Source: Peromyscus leucopus (Eukaryota; Chordata; Mammalia; Rodentia; Cricetidae). From it: a stretch of 64,000 bases of DNA. Location of the stretch: assembly GCF_004664715.2 (NCBI RefSeq), contig NC_051082.1:4400290-4464289 (forward strand), read 5' to 3'. The notes under the pieces were generated by a model. It was not told where the DNA came from. It did no database searches and worked only from the letters and a program-made list of their open reading frames with translations. The translations under genes were made by a program, and so were the position numbers. Shown here piece by piece: positions 1 through 11,240 of the stretch (position 1 is its first letter; each line of letters starts with the position of its first letter).

Positions 1-3000
1 TGGGACACAGGTGTACAGAGACTGGGACACAGGTGCACAGACTGGGACACAGGTGCACAGACTGGGACACAGGTGCACAGACTGGGACACAGGTGCACAG
101 AGACTGGGACACAGGTGTACAGACTGGGACACAGGTGTACAGACTGGGACACAGGTGCACAGACTGGGACACAGGTGCACAGAGACTGGGACACAGGTAT
201 AGAGACTGGGACACAGGTATAGAGACTGGGACACAGGTGTACAGACTGGGACACAGGTGTGCAGAGACTGGGACACAGGTGTGCAGAGACTGGGACACAG
301 GTGTACAGACTGGGACACAGGTGCACAGAGACTGGGACACAGGTGTGCAGACTGGGACACAGGTGCACAGAGACTGGGACACAGGTGTACAGAGACTGGG
401 ACACAGGTGTGCAGACTGGGACACAGGTGCACAGACTGGGACACAGGTGTGCAGACTGGGACACAGGTGTACAGAGACTGGGACACAGGTGTACAGAGAC
501 TGGGACACAGGTGCAGACTGGGACACAGGTGTACAGAGACTGGGACACAGGTGTACAGAGACTGGGACACAGGTGTACAGAGACTGGGACACAGGTGTAC
601 AGAGACTGGGACACAGGTGTACAGACTGGGACACAGGTGTACAGACTGGGACACAGGTGTACAGAGACTGGGACACAGGTGTACAGACTGGGACACAGGT
701 GTACAGACTGGGACACAGGTGTACAGACTGGGACACAGGTGTACAGACTGGGACACAGGTGCACAGACTGGGACACAGGTGTACAGAGACTGGGGCACAG
801 GTGCAGACTGGGACACAGGTGTACAGAGACTGGGGCACAGGTGCAGACTGGGACACAGGTGTACAGAGACTGGGACACAGGTGTACAGACTGGGACACAG
901 GTGCACAGACTGGGACACAGGTGTACAGAGACTGGGGCACAGGTGCAGACTGAGACACAGGTGTACAGAGACTGGGACACAGGTGTGCAGAGACTGGGAC
1001 ACAGGTGTACAGACTGGGACACAGGTGTACAGACTGGGACACAGGTGCACAGAGACTGGGACACAGGTGTGCAGACTGGGACACAGGTGCACAGAGACTG
1101 GGACACAGGTGTACAGACTGGGACACAGGTGTGCAGACTGAGACACAGGTGCACAGAGACTGGGACACAGGTGTACAGAGACTGGGACACAGGTGTACAG
1201 ACTGGGACACAGGTGCACAGAGACTGGGACACAGGTGTGCAGACTGGGACACAGGTGTGCAGAGACTGGGACACAGGTGTGCAGAGACTGGGACACAGGT
1301 GTACAGACTGGGACACAGGTGTACAGAGACTGGGACACAGGTGTGCAGACTGGGACACAGGTGCACATAGACTGGGACACAGGTGTGCAGACTGGGACAC
1401 AGGTGTACAGACTGGGACACAGGTGTGCAGAGACTGAGACACAGGTGTGCAGAGACTGGGACACAGGTGTGCAGAGACTGAGACACAGGTGTGCAGAGAC
1501 TGGGACACAGGTGTCCAGACTGGGACACAGGTGTGCAGAGACTGGGACACAGGTGTACAGAGACTGGGACACAGGTGTACAGAGACTGGGACACAGGTGT
1601 GCAGACTGGGACACAGGTGTCCAGACTGGGACACAGGTGTGCAGAGACTGGGACACAGGTGTACAGAGACTGGGACACAGGTGTACAGAGACTGGGACAC
1701 AGGTGTACAGACTGGGACACAGGTGTGCAGAGACTGGGACACAGGTGTACAGACTGGGACACAGGTGCACAGAGACTGGGACACAGGTGTACAGACTGGG
1801 ACACAGGTGTGCAGACTGAGACACAGGTGCACAGAGACTGGGACACAGGTGTACAGAGACTGGGACACAGGTGTACAGACTGGGACACAGGTGTGCAGAG
1901 ACTGGGACACAGGTGTACAGACTGGGACACAGGTGTACAGAGACTGGGACACAGGTGTGCAGACTGGGACACAGGTGCACATAGACTGGGACACAGGTGT
2001 GCAGACTGGGACACAGGTGTACAGACTGGGACACAGGTGTGCAGAGACTGAGACACAGGTGTGCAGAGACTGGGACACAGGTGTACAGACTGGGACACTG
2101 GTGTACAGAGACTGGGACACAGGTGTGCAGACTGGGACACAGGTGCACATAGACTGGGACACAGGTGTGCAGACTGGGACACAGGTGTACAGACTGGGAC
2201 ACAGGTGTGCAGAGACTGAGACACAGGTGTGCAGAGACTGGGACACAGGTGTACAGACTGGGACACAGGTGTACAGAGACTGGACACAGGTGTGCAGACT
2301 GGGACACAGGTGCACATAGACTGGGACACAGGTGTGCAGACTGGGACACAGGTGTACAGACTGGGACACAGGTGTGCAGAGACTGGGACACAGGTGTACA
2401 GACTGGGACACAGGTGTACAGAGACTGGGACACAGGTGTGCAGACTGGGACACAGGTGCACATAGACTGGGACACAGGTGTGCAGACTGGGACACAGGTG
2501 TGCAGACTGGGACACAGGTGTGCAGAGACTGGGACACAGGTGTGCAGAGACTGGGACACAGGTGTACAGACTGGGACACAGGTGTACAGAGACTGGGACA
2601 CAGGTGTGCAGACTGGGACACAGTGCACATAGACTGGGACACAGGTGTGCAGACTGGGACACAGGTGTACAGACTGGGACACAGGTGTGCAGAGACTGAG
2701 ACACAGGTGTGCAGAGACTGGGACACAGGTGTGCAGAGACTGAGACACAGGTGTGCAGAGACTGGGACACAGGTGTCCAGACTGGGACACAGGTGTGCAG
2801 AGACTGGGACACAGGTGTACAGAGACTGGGACACAGGTGTACAGAGACTGGGACACAGGTGTGACCAGAGACTGGGACACAGGTGTGCAGAGACTGGACA
2901 CAGGTGTACAGAGACTGGGACACAGGTGTACAGAGACTGGGACACAGGTGTGCAGACTGGGACACAGGTGCACAGAGACTGGGACACAGGTGTGCAGAGA

Positions 3001-3105
3001 CTGGGACACAGGTGTACAGACTGGGACACAGGTGTGCAGACTGGGACACAGGTGTGCAGACTGGGACACAGGTGTGCAGACTGGGACACAGGTGTACAGA
3101 GATTG
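1..3105. repeat. GT-rich minisatellite, 20/22-bp unit, about 145 copies
   Basis: The unit reads ACTGGGACACAGGTGYRCAG, with or without a trailing AG, giving 20- and 22-bp versions that alternate irregularly. Variation is concentrated at three places: TGTACAG, TGTGCAG or TGCACAG at the junction, GGGACA or GAGACA in the core, and the optional AG. The array is cut by the left edge of the window and ends at about 3105, where the sequence turns into GATTGACCACCAGG. It lies in intron 2 of Ssh1. No unit contains a plus-strand stop in any frame, so all three frames stay open for long distances; this follows from the repeat and does not indicate a gene. Confidence 0.97.
1978..2790. repeat. Higher-order repeat block inside the minisatellite (about 167 bp period)
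   Basis: The rare variant CACATAGACTGGG starts at 1364, 1978, 2146, 2313, 2459 and 2626. The last five are spaced 168, 167, 146 and 167 bases, and each is followed by nearly the same order of unit variants. Blocks of about eight units have therefore been duplicated together, with one 21-bp shorter copy. Confidence 0.85.
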
Positions 3106-4064
3106 ACCACCAGGTATCTGTCACCAAAGTGCAGAGGGAAATGTCAAAAGACTCTGTTGTGCCCTGGGTAGTTCAAGATCACAGTCCATAAGACAGCAAG
3201 TCTGACCTGTAGGACTCCACAGGCCACCCAGGGCACACCAGGCACCAAGGCTAGAGCCTGTCAGAAGAATTCTTCAAGTATCTCCAACCCTGCTGGGCAG
3301 GGCTGATTTCTCACAGAGCCACAAACCACTGAGCAAACAAGGCAGATGGATGACTTCAGCCGTTAAGTTTCTAGCAACCTGTTACTCAGCTGCAGGTGAC
3401 TGATAACCCTGACCTATACTCCTGCCCACATCATCTCCCTCATGAAGCACAAAGTGGGTGGTCCACACCTCAGAGGACTTTCCTGGCCGAGTGTCAACAG
3501 AGGCTCGAAAACCCTCTGAAATAAACCCTTGAGCAAAGCAGGGGGACACCCAAGAGTGGGCAGGCCAAGAGCAGCGTTTCCAAAGGGCAAGTGGCAAAAT
3601 GGTCTGAAGAGCAGAGCAGGCTAGCCCAGCTGGACGCTGTAGGGCAGGGACAGAGGGCAGCCACACTCCCAGCGGCTCTAAAGAGTGGAATCCCCTGGGG
3701 AACCCCAAGCCAAGACCACAAGATGAAGGGCAGAGAGAGGGGTAAGAGAGTTCATGGCTTACCTCCAAAACCAAAAAGAACCCAGAAGGCCAAGCCTGCT
3801 GCCTTGACCCAGACATCCAGGGGGCAGGTGCTCGAACAAAAGAAAACAATCGTGTTTATGGCCCTGACTCAGACACACTCGAACAAAGACGAGCCCCCCA
3901 CTTCTGATCCACACTCTGGGGGTGACACAGCCGTGTCTTCTCCCCAGTGCCCCACTTGGCACACAACTACTGAGCCCCATACCAGCCTGGGAGGCTCCCA
4001 GGATGGCGAGGGAACCAGGAGACACTGCTGGGAGAACCACACGCTCACTGACACCCATGGTCTT

Positions 4065-4214
4065 TTGGTTTTTCGAGACAGGGTTTCTCTGTGTAGTTTT
4101 GGTGCCTGTCCTGGATCTCGCTCTGTAGGCCAGGCTGGCCTCGAACTCACAGAGATCTGCCTGGCTCTGCCTCCCGAGTGCTGGGATTAAATGAGTGCAC
4201 CACCACCGCCCGGC
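4065..4214 (-). mobile_element. B1 SINE with perfect 15-bp target-site duplication
   Basis: Reverse-oriented full-length B1 (TTTTTCGAGACAGGGTTTCT to CCACCACCGCCCGGC). The flanks at 4050-4064 and 4215-4229 are both GACACCCATGGTCTT, a perfect duplication, so the insertion is recent. It has the GTTTTGGTGCCTGTCCTGGA internal variant. Confidence 0.95.
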
Positions 4215-6375
4215 GACACCCATGGTCTTCATCACACTGCTTCCAGAAGAGGCCAGCAGCCAGGTACATATACAGAAGGCCAGGGGGTCACTATGGGGCT
4301 GGGGGTGGGGTGGGCACTATTTAGCATCTCCTTCATCTCGATGCCTGGTCACTTTCCAAATGTCTTCAGAGTTAGACCCCTGGTGCCCCAGCATCTCACG
4401 GGAATGTAGCCAGCTGTGGGCTGCTGGCTGCTCCTAGCCAGGGCACCCTCGGTGACCTTCTGAGGCTGGGACACATACATACAGGCCCACGCATTCTCCT
4501 GTGCCAGCAGCCCTTCATGGCGGCCACACCCGAGAAAGACATTAAGGTCACACATAACCAACCAACACTCATCTGGTCCCACACGAGGAACTTTCCACAG
4601 GCCACTAGCCAGAAGGCTATTTTCCAGTCCACAGATAAGCCCCACAGAGACAGAGGCCAGGGCCTCTCAGGGTAAAGAGCTTGGTACGGTGGCGGGGCCG
4701 GGATCCACACACAGACTTACCCGACTCAGGGCCCCATATGCTCATCAGCCACAGCCCACGACCTCTCTTGTCTATAATTAACTGCAGAGTCCGATCTTCT
4801 CCCTTTCAACTGTGTAAACGCCATGTGTGGGAAGAGAACGCGGTCATATCAGTAATAAGTGCCCTGATAGCGAGAGATGTGATAAAAACCACACAGAGTT
4901 TGCATCACAAGGGGCGGAGACCAGCCTCCATCACAGACAGACAAGAGGAGGGCCACCTGCTCTCTCTGGTACCCCGACAGTCCCACGTGAGACGAGAACA
5001 CGTTTCAGCAGGCAGTGAGGAACGAAGCCTACTGAAAAGGACATGGCTTAGGGGACCGGGTCAGGGAGCAGGAGCTGTCCTGTCGGATTCCCAAAAAGAA
5101 AAGGTATGTGGGCAGGACGAGGGAAGGAAGGGCAGAACACAGTGATGTGGGGGACTGGGAGAGAGAAGCGGGAAGGACCATGGGGGGATTCACTGGGGTG
5201 CACTGACAGGTGGCCCAACAGCAGGTCTAGTCGATGGCACTACTCAAGAGACATAGGAAGGAGGAGGCAGGGGGACCCACAAGACTGAATGGGATTCACC
5301 AACGTGCTGCAAAGAGATGAGTCAATCTAATCTCTACCGTGACCCTGAAGAGCACGCCATCACAGCTGTCCCTCGGTATCTATAGGGACAGGGGGAGGGT
5401 GTCACTCCCACAGAAACAAATATGCAGGTGTGCACACTTTGTGGCGATCTGTAAGAAAATGGAAATGGGGTAAACCGTCACAATACTATATCGCCTAGTA
5501 AATCAATGACAGTTAAGAAAAAATTCTGTGCGCCGCTGGCTAAACCTTAGGCCTAAGCACATGCCAGCAACAATGTAACACTGAAACCTTCCAGCCACAG
5601 CTGCTGACACCAGTATGCAGAACCCTGGGCGACAGAAGTCCAACTGTCATCGCAGAGAGCAGAGGATGAAGGGAGTATTCCCACCCCACCCCCACAGGCC
5701 TCCCAGGCTTCCCTTCTACCTCAGAAACTGAATAACGGCTGTTTACCATTCTGGACCAATCCAAAGCAAAATCTCTCCCTGGCTCTTCCGCCTCAAACAA
5801 AACCACCTGGCGGGGGCGGGTCCACCAGTCCACGTTTGTTTTGTTTTTCTAGGAGACTAGAGAGAGGAGCGCGGACATGCAAATGAGCAGTGTCAAAGGT
5901 CAGACCGAGACACAGAACTTCCTTGTTAGAAAGCAGGCGGCGGTCCTCTGCCTGAGAAGGGGCGGAAACCATCAAGGTGAGTCAAGAAAACTAAGAGGAA
6001 GGCTGGTAGCACAAACAGAAGCCAGCCAGCCACCCCTCCCCGACACGGGAACCCCGCATCCCACTCCAGTTGGGGCTTTCTCTCCCTGTGGCCTCGATGG
6101 CTTTGGGATCCTGTGTTGGAAGAAGGGTCCAGCTCCGCCTGGTTGGATCTGACATCCCAGGAGCTACCGGCCATGAAGTCGAGGGGAGTTCTGGGTTCTG
6201 GTTCTGGAACTGCCTTCAGTCCTTCAGTCAGCTCCCTCATCTGTGGGTCCAAAGGAACTGACTCCTCTGGACAGCCAGCGGGCCCCTGGGCCATCAGCCT
6301 GGAGGTACTGCCTCCAGTGCCTGACTGTGGAGTGCATGCATGTGTGCGCGTGCGTGCATGAATGCATGCGTGTGT

Positions 6376-6502
6376 GACCTGGTTTTTCAGCAGGGTCTTG
6401 TGATGTAACCCTGGCTGCCCTTGAACTCTGCAGGCCCCAGGGATCCTCTCGCCTCAGCCTCTCTAGAGAGCTGGGGGGGACAGGCTTGCCCCGCCATGCC
6501 AC
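6376..6502 (-). mobile_element. Old B1-like SINE fragment
   Basis: Degraded reverse B1: a CTGGTTTTTCAGCAGGGTC start, a CCCTGGCTGCCCTTGAACTC middle and a CTTGCCCCGCCATGCC end. Confidence 0.6.
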
Positions 6503-7417
6503 AGACAGTTCACTTTGCAGAGTATCAAGACTTAAGCTTCGGATTCATCACCTGGAATATAGAGGTGTCAGTGTCCTAGGACACCACCCCTCATCCTGTG
6601 TCAGGCCCCCCCAGAGCTCCAAACCAGGCAGCTTTCCCTTTCACTAGTAAGACACAAGGACCAGGGACACAGTTTCTTATCACGGCTCTGAGTTCTCTAC
6701 GCTACCAACATCTTCAAGCACGGTGCATTCTGCTAATTAAGGGCAATTAAAGACAAAACAAGCTCAAGGCTCTCTCTGGCCCGATGCCCAGAGAGGAAGG
6801 GATGGGTGGAGGGTGGAAGGAATTCTGACCCAAGGGAAGGGTTGCAGAAGGCAGGCGCAGGAAGCTGCAGAGGCTTTGGGGGCCCCACGCCCCTCATCAA
6901 GTTCTCCTCCCAGTTCCGGGCCTGCACCCAACATCCAGATTCCACAGGCCCTCCTCCTACACACGGACGCCATGGAGCAACAGGCAGCCCATTACTGCCC
7001 CCGGGAGTCAGCATCTCCAGCCCTGGAACCTTACTCTGGGCCACAAGCTGCTCAACACCAAGGGCGGGAGAGGCAGTTTGCCCTTCTCCCAGCCTAACCT
7101 GAGCGACGAGGATCTGGCACCTGCTACAGCGACCACTTTGTTTTCTGCGGGACAGGTGTCCCCACACGTCATCCTCAGAAACAATATGGCCCTGACCAAA
7201 GCAGAAGACTTCCTTCCCTTCACTCAAACGCACGGAGTCCAGAGGCAGACTAGACATAGGTCTGTTCTGCCAGAGTTTAAGCAGACCACCAGAGCACAGC
7301 ACTGAACAGAACCCAGCATAGTACTGAAAGGCTGACCCTTCAGACCCTTACTTTTTTTACAGTTACTGGTCTTGATCCTCCCACAGTAAAACAGACTTCT
7401 CTTTGTAAGAATTCCCG

Positions 7418-7600
7418 GGGGGACTGGCTCAGTGATTAAAAGCATTTGTTACCCCTGCAGGTGACCCTGGGTTCAGTTCTCAGCACCCACAGGGTGGCTC
7501 CCAACCATCCAGAGGCATGAATGCAGTGTGTATACATGCAGACAAAACACTCATACACATAAAAAGAAATCTTTAAATTAATACAAGTTTGTAAAAAAAA
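7418..7600 (+). mobile_element. B2-type SINE
   Basis: tRNA-like head GGACTGGCTCAGTGATTAAA, then GTTCAGTTCTCAGCACCCAC and GTGGCTCCCAACCATC, a CATGCAGACAAAACACTCATA tail and poly(A). Confidence 0.85.
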
Positions 7601-7779
7601 AAAAAATACCTGAACGTTTGTCTGCTGCATTTACATATTCACATTCAATGATTGGTTCAGACTTCAGATGGGCAAAGAGAAGACAGTCTGCATTTTTGGC
7701 AAAGAAGAGCCAAGATGACTTTGGTGTCCCTGAGTGAATACAGTAAATGATGACTACATCTTAAGGGAATTTTTTTAAA

Positions 7780-7915
7780 AACATATTATCTGAGAATTTG
7801 GCTTGCATGTATCCCTATTACAGGTGGTTGAGTCTCCACGTTGGTCCTGGGAACTGAACTCAGGCCCTCTGCAAGAGCAGCCAGCGCTCTTACCGCCGAG
7901 CCGTCTCCAGCCCTG
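7780..7915 (-). mobile_element. B2/B3-type SINE, reverse
   Basis: Reverse copy that ends in CTCTTACCGCCGAGCCGTCT CCAGCCCT, the complement of the B2 tRNA-like head. Internal match is GAACTGAACTCAGGCCCTCT. Confidence 0.8.
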
Positions 7916-8247
7916 AAGAACATTTTCAAGTGAGCACAGCCGCAGGTCAGTCCCAATCTCACACCACAAGCCCACCTCACAGGAACCGACTGGCAGAGCA
8001 AGCCGGGGATCCATTTCCCAGAAGCGATGCTCTGACTTCAAAACTAGCAGCAGCAGCTTGTCGAAAGCAGGATGAAAAACAGGGCATCGTGTATCGGTTA
8101 TTAGACACAAACAGGAATTTCTGCAAGAAGATGTATCAGGGGCCGACGAGAGGGCTGAGCGGCCAAGGTGTGCTTGCTGCCAGGCCTGAGGACCTGAATT
8201 CTCTCCATGGGACCCACATGGGAGGAGAAAACTGATTGCTCCAAGCT

Positions 8248-8314
8248 CTCTCTCTCTCTCTCTCCTCTCTCACTCTCTCTCTCTTTCTCACCTCTGTCTC
8301 TCTCACACACACAA
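8248..8314. repeat. CT-rich microsatellite
   Basis: Pyrimidine tract dominated by CTCTCT, following a degraded B2/B4-like SINE at about 8150-8240. Confidence 0.8.
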
Positions 8315-8740
8315 ATGTAACAGAGAAAATGGAGTAGAGCACAGAAAAGGAGTTACTTGCCTCCTTTCCCAACTGCTGTATCAAGGCAGTCACAGGGCTG
8401 GGGTATCGTTCAGCGGTGGAATATTTGCGTAGCACGCCTGAGGCCCTGTGTGTGATCGCCAGTGGGCCCTCCACCTAAAGCAGTGAGTAGCTAAACAAGT
8501 ATGATTCTTCTCAACTTTTTCATTTACTGTGGCGCTGCGGATGGACCCAAGGCCTTGCTCACAGTGGGCAAGGGCTCTGCCACTTTATATCTTTATATGT
8601 TTGTGAAGACAGGGGTCTTACTCTGTGGTCCAAGCTCGTTTCTAACTCCCAGTCCTGACTCAGTGCGATACAGGTGGATTCCACCACATCCAACTCAACA
8701 TATGTATATAGTATTTCTTCTTTCTTTCTTTTTTTTTAGG

Positions 8741-8905
8741 CAAGTTCTCACTATGCAGCCCAAGCTGGCCTTTAAACCCCTCAGCAACTGCTGGAATTAC
8801 AGGTGTGCACTACAACCAGGCACCTATACAGCAGTATCTCACCAGGTAGCCTTGGCTGGCCTCGAACTCAAGCGATCCACGTCCCCGCCCGAGGGGTGAG
8901 ATACC
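8741..8905 (-). mobile_element. Degraded B1-like SINE pair
   Basis: Reverse B1-like phrases CAAGTTCTCACTATGCAGCC and GCTGGAATTACAGGTGTGCA, then a second fragment with GGTAGCCTTGGCTGGCCTCG. Old and diverged. Confidence 0.5.
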
Positions 8906-9033
8906 AAACACGCAGCACCATTCCCAGCTTCCACGAAGGCGCTTTCCCACAGGTCAACGCCAGACTTTCCAAGCCCAGCCACACCATTCCTTACCTGCTT
9001 GTGAGACCTAAGAACACACACAAGTGGACTCAC

Positions 9034-9074
9034 CTGAGGTTCAACTTCCGCTCTTCATCGCTGCCAGCCTCCAA
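9034..9074 (-). CDS. Ssh1: Ssh1 coding exon 2
   Basis: 41 bases encode LEAGSDEERKLNL plus the first two bases of the next codon. The acceptor is TCTCTCTGCAG just above 9074 and the donor is CTCAG|GTGAGT just below 9034. It joins exon 1 in phase 0 and leaves in phase 2. The exon is identified by the acidic peptide that follows NSE in SSH1. Confidence 0.93.
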
Positions 9075-9463
9075 CTGCAGAGAGAGAAAGAGAATGTAAC
9101 CCCGCTGACGCCGACGCCGCTGCTATCAACGCCGAGACGTCGCTGCTATCATCGGCCCTGACAGCGGGCTCCCCCGGGTGCCGGGAAAAGATAAAGGCAT
9201 CCAGGAAGAAGGCTGGCGTGTGCGACAGACACACCCCCGCCCTCTGCTTGCCAACCTGATGCGCTGTTCCTCTGAGTCATTCCCGCCACATGTTTTCAGG
9301 TTCCCAAATGTTTACCCCCCATTTCCCGGCACAGTCTATCAAGAGCTGCCTGGGAGCCGAGCCCCTAGGAGGCAGAGTTCCCAACACATTCCTTCAGCCC
9401 TCTAGGCTCTGGCCTGGCTGGCTCTGAGCCTTATGTTGGTTTTGCTTTTAAGGGAGACGGTGT

Positions 9464-9494
<31 letters not shown>

Positions 9495-11202
9495 AGTGTG
9501 TGGCGGGTGGCACAGCGATGTTGTAAGGAAATCTATTTCTCTGTCAAGCCAGGCACTAGTCAGTCCATCTTAAAAAAATCCATTGGGGGGGGGGGGGGGT
9601 AGCACACACCTGTCATCCCAGCTATGAAACAGGCTGCGGCAGGGGACTGCTGGAGCTGGGAATTTAAGAGAGCAGCTCAGACAACCTAGCAAGCAGGACC
9701 TGTCAAAAATAAATAAATAAAAAAAAAAAAAAGCCATCCCATAGAAGGTAGCCAGGCACTGAACTCTAAATGTATACATGTTAACCCCATCACTAATTTT
9801 TTTTTGGGAGGAAACATAAAATGAGAAGAAAACACAAGGCTGCCCCAGGGGAACTTGGTATGTTTTTTAAGTACCCAGTGAATGGAAGAGAATGGGGACC
9901 TGTGTGATGGCCAAGACTGACACCGGACTGGAGTCAATCCAGTCAGCGGTCAAAGACAATAGGGAACGGGTGTAGAGCTAAGGTAGGAAGGGAAACAGAC
10001 AGCAAGGGCCATACAGCAAGAGGGGGCACCTTCGACCAAGAATGAGCACGCCCTAAGGCCCCGCATCCTCCCTGCATGAAGATTCCGTGTACAACTTCAC
10101 AGATACACACACTGAGAATGGACCACATTTGCTCCGGGGCTGTAAGGGAGAAGGAACTGGAGCAGGCTCCACACACCACAGGGCCAGAGGGAAGCAAGCT
10201 AGCTAGCCACAATCAACACGTCAGCATTTGTTCAACCAAGGGCCACTGGGGCATTTCTGGAGGGAGCTGCTGGCATCTAGTGGGTGGAACATGGGATGCT
10301 GCTACACAAGAAGGCTCTGGCCACGAGTGTCGGTGTCAGCATCGAGGCTGAGAAAGCCCCGGCCCAGCCCAAAGTGTCTGGAGACCTGCCTGTGCCTAGA
10401 AAAAAAAAAAAAAAGAAAAAAAAAAAAAAAGAGGGACTATGTACATTTGTCAAAAACAATGTTACTATGCACTGGGGGGGGGGGAGCTGCTGTATCTTCT
10501 TCTGGGCTCCCCTCGTTCTCACAGGGAAGTTCAGATAAGGTGAGGGGAGAAACAAGAAGCATGAGATGATTAAAGATCCAGAAGGAAAGAAAGGCGGAGG
10601 GGGGTGGGGGGGTGGGGGGTGGGGGTGCAAACGGGACAGGGCAGGATTGCTGTAGGGCCAAGGGCTGTGATTTCGCTTGGTTTCCCAGGCTTCGCAGGTA
10701 GCCTTGCTGTGTCAGGAAACGACTGTGTCCCTGACTCATAAGAGAAGTGGCGTTTTGATAAGTAGTGGTGGTGATGGGGGGGAGGGGCGTGTAACAGGCA
10801 CCACGGCCATTTCTTTCTCAGCCACCCTCTGAGGTTTTTCCATCGAAAGGTGATGTAAGGCCAGGAATGCCGGAGGAGAAGAGACGGCAGAGACCATCCT
10901 CCTTAAGAAGTAATCCAGGCCTCTCAAGATGAGCTGACTCGAGACAGGAAGCCAAGTGGAGGAAGGGCGGGCCAGAGGCACAGCCAATCTGGACCCGGGT
11001 CTCCCAACTCAAGGCGGTGGCACCTGCTAGCTCCTCTTGGCCTTGCTCCCGGCCTCAGCACATCTGGGAGGCAGTCTCGCCATCCCAGGAGCATCCCGTC
11101 TGTTCTACCACTGCAGACAAATGCCGCTGACGTACTAAAGTTAGAGAAAAGCTGTCTGGGATTTTAGGGTTTCCGCTTGTGCTTTTTGTGTACTTGTGTG
11201 AG

Positions 11203-11240
<38 letters not shown>

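Larger units (their letters stand above)
3106..9033. other. Ssh1 intron 2, remaining sequence
   Basis: Non-coding sequence between the minisatellite and Ssh1 coding exon 2. It holds a complete B1 at 4065-4214, B2-type SINEs at 7418-7600 and 7780-7915, degraded B1-like pieces near 6376-6502 and 8741-8905, and a CT tract near 8248-8314. The next Ssh1 exon, which should encode the phosphatase N-terminal domain around SESFFMVKG, was looked for on the minus strand and not found, so it lies left of this window. The rest looks like unique intronic sequence. Confidence 0.7.

Noticed and set aside
1..3105. Regular repeats that could suggest a CRISPR array
   Set aside because: Units are contiguous and nearly identical with no unique spacers, in a vertebrate intron.
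33..3191. Many long open frames across the left 3 kb, up to 392 codons
   Set aside because: They are translations of the minisatellite in shifting frames, a product of a stop-free repeat unit, with no independent support.
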